Assembly (NCBI GenBank): GCA_944385305.1
Contig: CALWWS010000248.1
Coordinates: 1 to 12,769, forward strand
Direction: 5' to 3'
Length of the DNA stretch: 12,769 bases
From: an uncultured Oscillospiraceae bacterium
Lineage (GTDB): Bacteria; Bacillota; Clostridia; Oscillospirales; Oscillospiraceae
This document shows, in pieces, positions 5,585 through 11,812 of the stretch; position 1 is the first letter of the stretch; the number at the start of each line of letters is the position of its first letter. The notes beneath the pieces were generated by a model. That model did not search any database and had not been told where the DNA came from. It was given only the letters and a program-made list of their open reading frames with translations. Both the position numbers and the translations under genes were made by a program.

Positions 5585-6862
5585 ATGGTCAAAGCGATTG
5601 TGGGCGCCAACTGGGGCGACGAGGGCAAGGGCAAGATCACTGATCTGCTGGCCGAGCACTCCGACGTGGTCATCCGCTTCCAGGGCGGCGCCAATGCGGG
5701 CCATACCATCATCTGTGACTACGGCAAGTTCGCCCTGCACCAGCTCCCCTCCGGGGTGTTCTACCCCCACACCACCAACATCATCGGCAACGGCGTAGCT
5801 CTGGACGTGCCCAAGCTGCTGGCCGAGCTGAAGAGCCTGGCCGACGGCGGTGTGCCCGCCCCCCATCTCATCGTCTCGGAGCGCACCCAGCTGCTCATGC
5901 CCTACCACGTGCTGCTGGACGGCTATGAGGAGGAGCGGCTGGCGGGCAAGGCCTTCGGCTCCACCAAGTCGGGCATTGCCCCCTTCTACTCCGACAAGTA
6001 CGCCAAGCTGGGGGTGCAGGTGGCCGACCTGTGGAACGAGGAGCGGCTGCTGGAGCATCTCCAGGCGGTGTGCCAGCTGAAAAACGTGCTCATGGAGCAC
6101 CTCTACCACAAGCCCCTGCTGGACCCCCAGGCCCTGTTCGACCAGCTCATGGGCTACCGCAAGGCCCTGGAGCCCTATGTGGGGGACGCCCTGGGCTTTG
6201 TCCATCAGGCCCTCAGGGAAAACAAGACCATCCTGCTGGAGGGCCAGCTGGGCTCCATGAAGGACCCCGACTTCGGCATCTACCCCTTCACCACCTCCTC
6301 CCACACCCTGGCCGGCTTCGGCACCGTGGGGGGCGGCATTCCCGCCACCGCCGTCACCGACGTGGTGACGGTGACCAAGGCCTACTCCTCCGCCGTGGGC
6401 GCGGGCGCCTTTGTCAGCGAGCTGTTCGGCGATGAGGCCGAGGAGCTGCGCCGCCGTGGGGGCGACGCCGGAGAGTACGGCGCCACCACCGGCCGGCCCC
6501 GCCGGGTGGGCTGGTTCGACGCGGTGGCCACCCGTTACGGCTGCATGGTGCAGGGCGCCACCGAGGTGGTACTTACCGCCATCGACTGCCTGGGCTACCT
6601 GGACGAGATCAAGGTGTGCACCGGCTACGAGGTGGACGGGACTGTCACCCGGGACTTCCCCGTCCCCGCCAAGCTGGATCGGGCCAAGCCGGTGTACGAG
6701 ACCCTGCCCGGCTGGAAGTGCGACATCCGTGGAATTACCGATTACGACAAGCTGCCCGTCCAGGCAAAAAACTATGTGGACTTCCTGGAGGCCCAGATCG
6801 GCGTGCCCATCAAGACGGTGTCCACCGGCCCCAAGCGCCACGAGATCGCCCTGCGCAAGTGA
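5585..6862 (+). CDS. purA: Adenylosuccinate synthetase
   Basis: A 425-residue enzyme joining IMP and aspartate with GTP to give adenylosuccinate, the first step from IMP to AMP, in the cytoplasm. The N-terminal P-loop-like motif NWGDEGKGKITD keeps the catalytic Asp, and GGANAGHT keeps the catalytic His (about residue 40). GATTGRPRR (about 299-307) and the closing STGP also match the family. It differs from the E. coli type at several places: SFGSTKSGIAP-like sequence where GTTGRGIGP is usual, EGQLGSMKDPDFGIYPF in place of EGAQGTLLD..GTYPF, and AID where the guanine-binding K-x-D is usual. Similar forms are, from memory, common in Clostridia, so this reads as a lineage variant. It has its own promoter and terminator. 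Confidence 0.96.
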   Translation: MVKAIVGANWGDEGKGKITDLLAEHSDVVIRFQGGANAGHTIICDYGKFALHQLPSGVFYPHTTNIIGNGVALDVPKLLAELKSLADGGVPAPHLIVSERTQLLMPYHVLLDGYEEERLAGKAFGSTKSGIAPFYSDKYAKLGVQVADLWNEERLLEHLQAVCQLKNVLMEHLYHKPLLDPQALFDQLMGYRKALEPYVGDALGFVHQALRENKTILLEGQLGSMKDPDFGIYPFTTSSHTLAGFGTVGGGIPATAVTDVVTVTKAYSSAVGAGAFVSELFGDEAEELRRRGGDAGEYGATTGRPRRVGWFDAVATRYGCMVQGATEVVLTAIDCLGYLDEIKVCTGYEVDGTVTRDFPVPAKLDRAKPVYETLPGWKCDIRGITDYDKLPVQAKNYVDFLEAQIGVPIKTVSTGPKRHEIALRK

Positions 6863-6869
6863 CCTGTTT

Positions 6870-6905
6870 CGCCCCGCTTTTTCACAAAGCGGGGCGATTC
6901 TTTTT
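6870..6905 (+). terminator. Rho-independent terminator of purA
   Basis: CGCCCCGCTTT (6870-6880) pairs perfectly with AAAGCGGGGCG (6886-6896) around TTCAC and is followed by ATTCTTTTT. It begins 8 bases past the purA stop. Confidence 0.95.
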
Positions 6906-6985
6906 CCCGCCGGGCGGTGCAAAAGAATCGTTCACAAATTGTTCACAGCCAGTTAGAAAACTGTCCATCATTTCCCATGAAAAGC

Positions 6986-6994
6986 TGGTAAGAT
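6986..6994 (+). promoter_or_regulatory. Possible extended -10 promoter for a structured RNA
   Basis: TGGTAAGAT (6986-6994) fits the extended -10 form TGn-TAnnAT, with no good -35 at the right distance. A start near 7001 would place the structured region 7001-7151 in the transcript. Upstream, GTTCACA occurs twice 11 bases apart (6930-6936, 6941-6947) and CAGTT/AACTG forms a small stem (6950-6963). Either might be regulatory; neither matches a site I know. Confidence 0.35.
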
Positions 6995-7000
6995 AATCAT

Positions 7001-7151
7001 GTCAGGATACCAGAGACATCATTCAAATCTCCTCTCTCCCCTCTCTTTATCCCAGTGCTATGACCCACTGCTCCTCTGCTGGGCGGCATCCGCTCCCAGC
7101 GGAGGAGCAGACCAAAAACTCCCGCGCCTCCCTTTCGGAGGCGCGTTTTTT
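7001..7151 (+). ncRNA. Candidate small RNA or attenuating leader
   Basis: This stretch has no believable coding frame but has RNA-like structure. A C/U-rich run with almost no G (about 7027-7053, including TCTCCTCTCTCCCCTCTC) is followed by a long hairpin: 7068-7083 pairs with 7095-7110 over 16 bp with one G-U. The transcript would end at a perfect terminator, CGCGCCTCC (7123-7131)/GGAGGCGCG (7137-7145), then six T. The C/U run could pair with Shine-Dalgarno sequences, as in C-rich-motif regulatory RNAs such as RsaE/RoxS; that is inference. CCCAG (7051-7055) could also pair with CTGGG (7079-7083), opening the main hairpin, which suits a switch in front of the 7209 gene. It does not look like 6S RNA or a T-box. 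Confidence 0.45.
7123..7151 (+). terminator. Rho-independent terminator between structured RNA and small ORF
   Basis: A 9-bp GC-rich perfect stem (7123-7131/7137-7145) with loop CTTTC is followed by TTTTTT (7146-7151). It lies 57 bases upstream of the ATG at 7209, so it either ends an independent small RNA or controls read-through into that gene. Confidence 0.9.
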
Positions 7152-7208
7152 GCGTCCGGAGGTATATTGGAAGTTCCTTCCGGCCATACTGGAGGCGAGG
7201 TGATTGCC

Positions 7209-7364
7209 ATGGCCTATGTTGACCCATCCATCCGGGGTAAATTTGACTCTATGCCCCCCGACCTGCAGGAGCACATTCTGAAAATGGACGTGCGTCTGGA
7301 GAGCATGTCCGACCTGATGGCCTGCCTGGAGCAAATTGTGGGCAGGCAGGAGCGCCCCCGCTGA
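7209..7364 (+). CDS. Small 51-residue protein of unknown function
   Basis: Starts MAYVDPSIRGKFDSMPPDLQ and continues with a helix-prone segment (EHILKMDVRLESMSDLMACL), ending EQIVGRQERPR. It is acidic to neutral with no signal peptide or membrane segment and is probably a short helical protein. GGAGGCGAGGTGAT (7191-7204) gives a good ribosome site before ATG 7209; the frame is open upstream to 6999, but that part is the structured RNA. The pattern KF-x-S-x-P-x-DLQ ... LE-IV resembles small conserved proteins I associate with Oscillospiraceae genomes, but I cannot name a family. No strong promoter lies between the terminator at 7151 and the start, which hints at transcription through the upstream element. 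Confidence 0.65.
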   Translation: MAYVDPSIRGKFDSMPPDLQEHILKMDVRLESMSDLMACLEQIVGRQERPR

Positions 7365-7416
7365 CCCTCTCCCCCGGCCTGTATGAAATTTTTTCTCTCC
7401 AAGGCCCATTTTTCTC

Positions 7417-7448
7417 TTGCATTCTCTGTCAAACTGTGCTAGTATAAT
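7417..7448 (+). promoter_or_regulatory. tRNA-Arg promoter
   Basis: A perfect TATAAT (7443-7448) lies 38 bases before the tRNA. The only -35-like hexamer, TTGCAT (7417-7422), is 20 bases away, longer than ideal, so the -35 assignment is uncertain. The rest of the 120-base gap after the small ORF holds nothing else recognisable. Confidence 0.55.
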
Positions 7449-7485
7449 TAAGCTGTCAACGGGGCCAAGCCCTGGCAGGCAGTAT

Positions 7486-7562
7486 GCGGCTGTAGCTCAG
7501 TTGGATAGAGTGTTTGGCTACGAACCAAAAGGTCGGGGGTTCGAATCCCTTCAGCCGTACCA
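7486..7562 (+). tRNA. tRNA-Arg(ACG)
   Basis: Full cloverleaf: acceptor GCGGCTG with CAGCCGT, so the first pair is G-U rather than G-C; anticodon stem TTTGG/CCAAA with loop CTACGAA (anticodon ACG, A34 normally edited to inosine); T loop TTCGAAT; discriminator A; CCA encoded. It stands alone with its own promoter and terminator. Confidence 0.97.
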
Positions 7563-7564
7563 CG

Positions 7565-7602
7565 TCGGAGCAAGCGATTATCGCTTGCTCCGATTTGTTT
7601 TA
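7565..7602 (+). terminator. Terminator of tRNA-Arg
   Basis: CGGAGCAAGCGA (7566-7577) pairs perfectly with TCGCTTGCTCCG (7581-7592) and is followed by ATTTGTTTTAT. It begins 3 bases after the CCA end. Confidence 0.9.
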
Positions 7603-7630
7603 TCAGTCAGCGCGCACTCATGGGCAGCCG

Positions 7631-7659
7631 TTGACAGGGACGGGGGCGCTGGGTATAAT
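7631..7659 (+). promoter_or_regulatory. csoR promoter
   Basis: TTGACA (7631-7636) and TATAAT (7654-7659) are both perfect and exactly 17 bases apart. Transcription should start near 7666, at the first base of the operator-like dyad. The leader is only about 27 bases long. Confidence 0.92.
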
Positions 7660-7665
7660 GTACAT

Positions 7666-7681
7666 ATACCCCTACTGGTAT
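7666..7681. promoter_or_regulatory. CsoR-type operator O1
   Basis: ATACCCCTACTGGTAT is an ATACC/GGTAT dyad around a C-rich centre, the kind of AT-flanked G/C tract bound by CsoR proteins. It covers the predicted start and touches the TGGAGG ribosome site (7681-7686), so binding would shut off csoR itself. Two close relatives lie before the ATPase gene. Confidence 0.75.
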
Positions 7682-7692
7682 GGAGGTCTGCC

Positions 7693-7965
7693 ATGAGACA
7701 GTGTATGGATACGGAAAATCTGCACCGACGCCTGCGGAAGATCATCGGCCAGGTACAGGCCATCGACCGGATGGTGGAGGAGGACGTGCCCTGCGAGGAC
7801 GTGCTGGCCCAGATCAACGCGGCCAAGTCCGCCCTCCACCGGGCGGGCCAGGTGGTGCTGGAGGGCCACATCAGGCACTGCGTGCGCGACGGCATTGAGC
7901 ACGGGGACGCGGACAAGACCATTGAGAGCTTCACCAAGGCGGTGGAGCGCTTCGCCAACATGTAG
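7693..7965 (+). CDS. csoR: CsoR-family metal-sensing repressor
   Basis: A 90-residue all-helical repressor of the CsoR/RcnR family. The family core is clear: LHRRLRKIIGQVQAIDRMVE, then CEDVLAQINAAKSALH. The metal fingerprint is Cys34, His59, Cys63, with the same spacing (25 and 4) as Cys36-His61-Cys65 of the M. tuberculosis copper sensor, pointing to Cu(I) rather than nickel/cobalt (RcnR) or persulfide (CstR) sensing. Metal binding releases such tetramers from DNA. Cys4 is an extra cysteine outside the site. TGGAGG (7681-7686) supports ATG 7693. The gene has its own consensus promoter, an operator-like dyad and a terminator, so it is autoregulated and separate from the ATPase transcript apart from read-through. 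Confidence 0.92.
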   Translation: MRQCMDTENLHRRLRKIIGQVQAIDRMVEEDVPCEDVLAQINAAKSALHRAGQVVLEGHIRHCVRDGIEHGDADKTIESFTKAVERFANM

Positions 7966-7971
7966 CACGGG

Positions 7972-8000
7972 GGCGGCCAAGTTGGCCGCCTCTTATTTTT
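7972..8000 (+). terminator. Terminator between csoR and the ATPase gene
   Basis: GGCGGCC (7972-7978) pairs with GGCCGCC (7984-7990) around AAGTT and is followed by TCTTATTTTT. It ends most csoR transcripts just before the ATPase promoter at 8005. Confidence 0.8.
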
Positions 8001-8004
8001 CGCC

Positions 8005-8034
8005 TTGACAAACCTATACCCCCATAGGTATAAT
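8005..8034 (+). promoter_or_regulatory. Promoter of the metal ATPase gene
   Basis: TTGACA (8005-8010) and TATAAT (8029-8034) are both perfect with an 18-base spacer. The spacer and the first half of the -10 are occupied by operator O2. Confidence 0.9.
8016..8031. promoter_or_regulatory. CsoR-type operator O2
   Basis: ATACCCCCATAGGTAT differs from O1 at only three positions. It fills the spacer between -35 and -10 and enters the -10 box, so bound repressor would exclude RNA polymerase. Confidence 0.8.
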
Positions 8035-8040
8035 ATACCC

Positions 8041-8058
8041 ATACCCCCATAGGGATAT
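8041..8058. promoter_or_regulatory. CsoR-type operator O3
   Basis: ATACCCCCATAGGGATAT begins 25 bases after O2 and shares its first 13 bases. It covers the likely transcription start and ends 2 bases before the AGGAGG ribosome site (8060-8065). A partial ATACCC (8035-8040) lies between O2 and O3. Confidence 0.75.
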
Positions 8059-8072
8059 GAGGAGGCATTGTT

Positions 8073-9944
8073 ATGGGTCGGGCAATGGAGAAGCTGGAGG
8101 CGCTTCTGGCGCTGGGCGGCGTGAAAAAGGACATTGTGTTTCTGGTTGTCTCGGGGGCTGCTCTGCTGGGCAGCCTGCTGGGCTGGCGCCCTCTTCCCTT
8201 TGATCTGGCCTGGGCGGCCATTCTTCTGTGCGGCGTACCCATCATTCTGGAGGCGGTGGTGGGGCTGGTCACCGCCTTCGACATCAAGGCGGACGTGCTG
8301 GTCTCCCTGGCCCTTATCGCCTCGGTGTGCATCGGGGAGCACTTCGCCGCCGGGGAGGTGGCCGTTATCATGCAGCTGGGCGCTCTGCTGGAGGACTGCA
8401 CCGTGGCCCGGGCCCGGGCGGGGATTGAGCGTCTGGTACGCCTCACCCCCCAGACGGCCCGGGTGCGCCGGGACGGGGTGGAGACTGTGATCCCCGCCGA
8501 CCAGGTGGTGGTGGGGGACGTCCTCTCCGTCCTCCCCGGGGAGAGCATCCCGGTGGACGGGGTGATCCTGTCCGGGGAGACCTCGGTGAACCAGGCGGTG
8601 ATGACCGGGGAGTCCCTGCCGGTGGACAAGGGGCCGGGAGACCCGGTTTCCAGCGGCACGGTCAACCAGTTCGGCGCCTTCACCATGCGGGCCGCCCGGG
8701 TGGGAGAGGACAGCTCCATCCAGCGGATGATCCGGCTGGTGCAGTCGGCGGACGCGGGCAAGGCGAAGATTGTGGGGCTGGCCGACCGGTGGGCCACCTG
8801 GATTGTGGTTATCGCCCTGGGCGCGGCCGCTCTCACCTGGCTGTTCACCGGGGAGATCATCCGTGCAGTCACCATTCTGGTGGTGTTCTGCCCCTGCGCC
8901 CTAGTGCTGGCCACCCCCACCGCCATTATGGCGGCCATCGGCAACGCCACAAAGCACGGCTTCCTGGTGCGGGAGGGGGACGCCCTGGAGCGGCTGGCGG
9001 GGGTGAAGAAAATCACCTTTGACAAGACGGGCACCCTCACCCTGGGCGTCCCGGCGGTCACCGGGGTAGAGTGCCTGCCCGGCTTCACCCAGGAGGAGCT
9101 CTTCTCCCTCACCGCCGCCGCCGAGCAGTTCTCCGAGCATCCCCTGGGCAAGGCGGTGGCGCGGGGGGGACAGGGCCCGCTCCTTCCGGCGGAGGGCTCC
9201 CGCATGATACCCGGGGAGGGGGTGTCCGCCCGGGTGGGAGGCAGGCTGGTGCAGGCGGGCAACTCCAGGCTGCTGGCGCGGGCCCTGGGGGGCGAGCCCC
9301 CCGCCGCCCTGCTCCGGGCGGCACAGGGGCATCTGGACCGGGGAAGCACGGTAATCTACGTGGCGGTGGACGGGCAGGCGGCGGGCTGCCTGGTGCTCTC
9401 CGACACCCTGCGGGAGGAGAGCGCCCCCATGGTGGAGCAGCTGCACCGGCTGGAGGTGCAGCCCGTCCTGCTCACCGGGGATAACCCCAGCGCCGCCGGG
9501 GCCATCGCCGGACAGGTGGGGATCCGGGAGGTGCACGCCAACTGTCTGCCCGAGGATAAGCTCAGCTACATTGCCGCCTGCCAGCAGGAAGGGGATCGGG
9601 TGTGCATGATTGGGGACGGCGTCAACGACGCCCCCGCCCTGAAGCGGGCCGATGTGGGCATCGCCATGGGGGGCGTGGGCAGCGACATCGCGGTGGATGC
9701 GGCGGACATCGCCCTGGTGGACGACGAGATCCGGGAGCTGCCCCACCTGCTCTCCCTGTCCAGGCGGATGATGGCCACCATCAAGGTCAACCTCACCTTC
9801 TCCATGGCCCTCAACTTCCTGGCCATCGCCCTGGCCATTTCCGGCGTGCTCAGCCCCGTCTGGGGCGCTCTGGTCCACAACGCGGGGTCGGTGCTGGTCA
9901 TCATCAACTCCGCCCTGCTTCTCAAGTGGCGAAACCATACATAA
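8073..9944 (+). CDS. P1B-type heavy-metal-transporting ATPase
   Basis: A 623-residue membrane pump that should export a metal ion from the cytoplasm using ATP. Eight hydrophobic segments fit the P1B layout: four before the actuator domain, two before and two after the catalytic domain. Key motifs: TGES at 178-181, CPC at 273-275, phosphorylated DKTGT at 317-321, GDGVNDAPAL from 514. There is no N-terminal HMA domain or CxxC. The CPC ligand excludes the SPC cobalt type. The last helix reads HNAGS at 602-606, where copper pumps have MxxSS and zinc/cadmium pumps an Asp, and helix 7 has Asn581 without the copper-type Tyr-Asn pair. AGGAGG (8060-8065) supports ATG 8073. CsoR-like operators suggest copper control; the true substrate is uncertain. 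Confidence 0.93.
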   Translation: MGRAMEKLEALLALGGVKKDIVFLVVSGAALLGSLLGWRPLPFDLAWAAILLCGVPIILEAVVGLVTAFDIKADVLVSLALIASVCIGEHFAAGEVAVIMQLGALLEDCTVARARAGIERLVRLTPQTARVRRDGVETVIPADQVVVGDVLSVLPGESIPVDGVILSGETSVNQAVMTGESLPVDKGPGDPVSSGTVNQFGAFTMRAARVGEDSSIQRMIRLVQSADAGKAKIVGLADRWATWIVVIALGAAALTWLFTGEIIRAVTILVVFCPCALVLATPTAIMAAIGNATKHGFLVREGDALERLAGVKKITFDKTGTLTLGVPAVTGVECLPGFTQEELFSLTAAAEQFSEHPLGKAVARGGQGPLLPAEGSRMIPGEGVSARVGGRLVQAGNSRLLARALGGEPPAALLRAAQGHLDRGSTVIYVAVDGQAAGCLVLSDTLREESAPMVEQLHRLEVQPVLLTGDNPSAAGAIAGQVGIREVHANCLPEDKLSYIAACQQEGDRVCMIGDGVNDAPALKRADVGIAMGGVGSDIAVDAADIALVDDEIRELPHLLSLSRRMMATIKVNLTFSMALNFLAIALAISGVLSPVWGALVHNAGSVLVIINSALLLKWRNHT

Positions 9945-9983
9945 AGGGCGGGGGGCCGGCATCTGCCGGCCCCCCGCCCTTTT
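9944..9983. terminator. Bidirectional terminator between convergent genes
   Basis: An 18-bp perfect GC-rich stem (9944-9961 with 9964-9981, 2-base loop) starts at the last base of the ATPase stop codon. On plus it runs into CCCTTTTCTT; on minus it is followed by TTTATG. It lies 8 bases past the stop of the convergent glycoside-hydrolase-like gene and probably serves both. Confidence 0.88.
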
Positions 9984-9988
9984 CTTCC

Positions 9989-11812
9989 TTATTCCGCCCC
10001 GGCGGCGGCCAGAATATCGCCATAGGCCCAGTGGCTTGCGTCCACATCGGCAAAGGGATTTTCCAGCGCCCCGTCGGCGCTCAGGCCCAGCGCCCGGTTG
10101 AGGATGACCACCGCCTCGGCCCGGCTCACCGTCTGATCCGGGCGGAAGGTGCCGTCCGGGTAGCCGGTGACCAGCCCAAGCCCGGCGGCCCAGGCGATCT
10201 CCTTTGAGGCCCAGTAGCTGTCGCTCACGTCGGAAAAGGCGCTCTCACTCCCCTGCCCCTCCAGGCCCTGGTAGGCGGAGAGCAGCTTGACCAGCTCGGC
10301 CCGGGTCACCCCCTGCTCCGGGCGGAAGGTGCCGTCCGGGTAGCCCTTCACCACCTGATAGCCCCGGGCAAAGGCGGCGTAGGGGGCGTACCACGCCCCG
10401 GCGTCCACATCGGAGAATCCGCCGGTGTAGGGCGCGCCGGTGTAGAGGGCCTTCCCCGCCTCGTCCACAGTCAGCCGGGCCAGCAGGGTGACCACCTCGC
10501 CCCGGGTAAGCACATCGTCCGGCCGGAAATATCCACCCGACCCCTGGATATACCCCTGGGTACCCGCCGCCAGATAGACGGGCTGCGGCGCGGGCGTCTG
10601 CTCCGGCTGGTCGGCGTAGTGCTCCACGTAGAGCTGCTTGAGCTGGGGGTTGGCCGCGATGAGCTGATAGCGGAAGTGCACCTCCCCCGTCACCTGGGGC
10701 AGGGTGTCGTTGAGGGCCAGCTGGGCCTCAATGGCGGCGGTACCCGCCCAGTTGGGGTCAGCCTGGGTATTGCCCGCCTGGTAGTCCGCCATGCCGATGT
10801 AGAGCGCCACCCCGGTGCCCTTCACCGTATCCGCCCACCAGCGGGCGATGGTGGCGTAGTCCATGCTCTTGTGGCCGATATACCAGTAGATCTGGGGGCA
10901 TATGTAGTCGATCCACCCCTGCTTGACCCACTTGCGGCTGTCGGCATAGGCGGCGGAGTAGCTCTCATAGCCCCCGGTGGTGTCAGAGCCCTCGGGCATG
11001 GAGCTCTTGTCCGCCCACACCCCCGAGGGGCTGATGCCGTAGGAGAGGGACGGGTCGATGGCGTGCAGCCGCTCCCCCAATTGGCGGATGAGCTGGTTGA
11101 CGTTGTCCCGCCGCCAGTCGGCCCGGCTGGCAAAGCCCTGGCCGTACTTGGCGTAGGAGGCGTCGTCGGCAAAGTCGGTGCCGGGGTAGAAGTAGTCGTC
11201 CAGGTGGATGCCGTCAATGTCGTAATTGCGGGCCAGCTCCTCCGCGCCCTGGATCACCAGCTCCCGCACCTCCGGCAGGCCGGGGTCCAGGTAGTAGTTG
11301 CCCTGGTGCTCCACCACCCACTCGTGGTGCCTGGCCGCCGGATTGTCCGCGTCCAGGGCGTTCCACTCCTGCGCGCCCCCCTTGGTTACCCGGAAGGGGT
11401 TGATCCAGGCGTGCAGCTCCAGCCCCAGAGCGTGGGCCCGCTCCACCCAGTACTCCAGCGGGTCAAAGCCCCCCTCCGGGGCCACCCCCTGGGCCCCCGT
11501 CAGGTACTTGCTCCAGGGGAAAATCTCCGAGGGGTAGAGTGCGTCGCAGGAGGGGCGCACCTGGAGGATCACCGCGGTCATCCCCATCTCCACGCAGCCC
11601 TGCAAAATCTCGTCCGCCTGCTTTTTCAACGTCTGGGGGTCGGTGGTACCCCGGCTGGGGTAGTCCAGGTTGTACACCGTGGCCACCCACATCCCCCGAA
11701 ACTCCTTCTGGGCGGTGGCCGCCGCCCCCGGCCGGGACAGTCCCCCGGCGGCGGCGCACATCAGCGCCAGGGCCAGCAGGGCGATGGCCCCGCGCTTCAT
11801 CCATTTCTTCAT
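9989..11812 (-). CDS. Secreted GHL10 (DUF187) glycoside-hydrolase-like protein with SLH domains
   Basis: A 607-residue exported protein. The signal peptide has K2, K3, K6, R7 and a hydrophobic core, with cleavage likely near Ala32 (PGAAA-TA); Met18-Cys19 is a poor lipobox. The GHL10/DUF187 catalytic domain spans about 37-400: EFRGMWVATVYNLDYPS, AVILQVRPSCDALYPS, HAWINPFRV, the acidic NYDIDGIHLDDYFYPG and YICPQIYWYIGH. This family includes E. coli DigH (YddW), which cuts peptide-free peptidoglycan glycan strands; that activity here is inference. Three SLH repeats (about 410-460, 464-513, 524-575) and the start of another (NPFADVDASHWAY) would hold it to secondary cell-wall polymer. ATG 11812 overlaps the ABC-F stop as ATGA. 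Confidence 0.93.
   Translation of the reverse strand: MKKWMKRGAIALLALALMCAAAGGLSRPGAAATAQKEFRGMWVATVYNLDYPSRGTTDPQTLKKQADEILQGCVEMGMTAVILQVRPSCDALYPSEIFPWSKYLTGAQGVAPEGGFDPLEYWVERAHALGLELHAWINPFRVTKGGAQEWNALDADNPAARHHEWVVEHQGNYYLDPGLPEVRELVIQGAEELARNYDIDGIHLDDYFYPGTDFADDASYAKYGQGFASRADWRRDNVNQLIRQLGERLHAIDPSLSYGISPSGVWADKSSMPEGSDTTGGYESYSAAYADSRKWVKQGWIDYICPQIYWYIGHKSMDYATIARWWADTVKGTGVALYIGMADYQAGNTQADPNWAGTAAIEAQLALNDTLPQVTGEVHFRYQLIAANPQLKQLYVEHYADQPEQTPAPQPVYLAAGTQGYIQGSGGYFRPDDVLTRGEVVTLLARLTVDEAGKALYTGAPYTGGFSDVDAGAWYAPYAAFARGYQVVKGYPDGTFRPEQGVTRAELVKLLSAYQGLEGQGSESAFSDVSDSYWASKEIAWAAGLGLVTGYPDGTFRPDQTVSRAEAVVILNRALGLSADGALENPFADVDASHWAYGDILAAAGAE
10137..10165 (-). repeat. SLH-encoding direct repeat, copy 1
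   Basis: A 29-base stretch identical to 10317-10345, exactly 180 bases (60 codons) away. It encodes the SLH core GYPDGTFRP and reflects domain duplication in the cell-wall protein. Confidence 0.8.
10317..10345 (-). repeat. SLH-encoding direct repeat, copy 2
   Basis: Second copy of the 29-base repeat, in the second SLH domain. Flanking bases differ, so exact identity is limited to the motif-coding core. Confidence 0.8.

Noticed and set aside
5324..6922. Long open frame (532 codons) antisense to purA
   Set aside because: It mirrors purA codon bias in high-GC DNA, has low-complexity Gly/His/Val composition, no ribosome site, and crosses the purA promoter and terminator.
6930..6947. Two GTTCACA repeats as DnaA boxes or an origin
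   Set aside because: They do not match TTATCCACA well enough, there are only two, and no dnaA/dnaN context is present.
7001..7151. 6S RNA or T-box leader
   Set aside because: No long closing stem with a central bubble as in 6S RNA, and no T-box sequence or antiterminator.
7693..7965. Nickel/cobalt sensor RcnR or persulfide sensor CstR
   Set aside because: The Cys34-His59-Cys63 pattern and spacing match the copper CsoR type; RcnR and CstR signatures are not met.
7931..9349. 472-codon frame antisense to the metal ATPase
   Set aside because: Ser/Thr/Arg/Pro-rich shadow of a strongly supported gene, running through the csoR terminator and operators.
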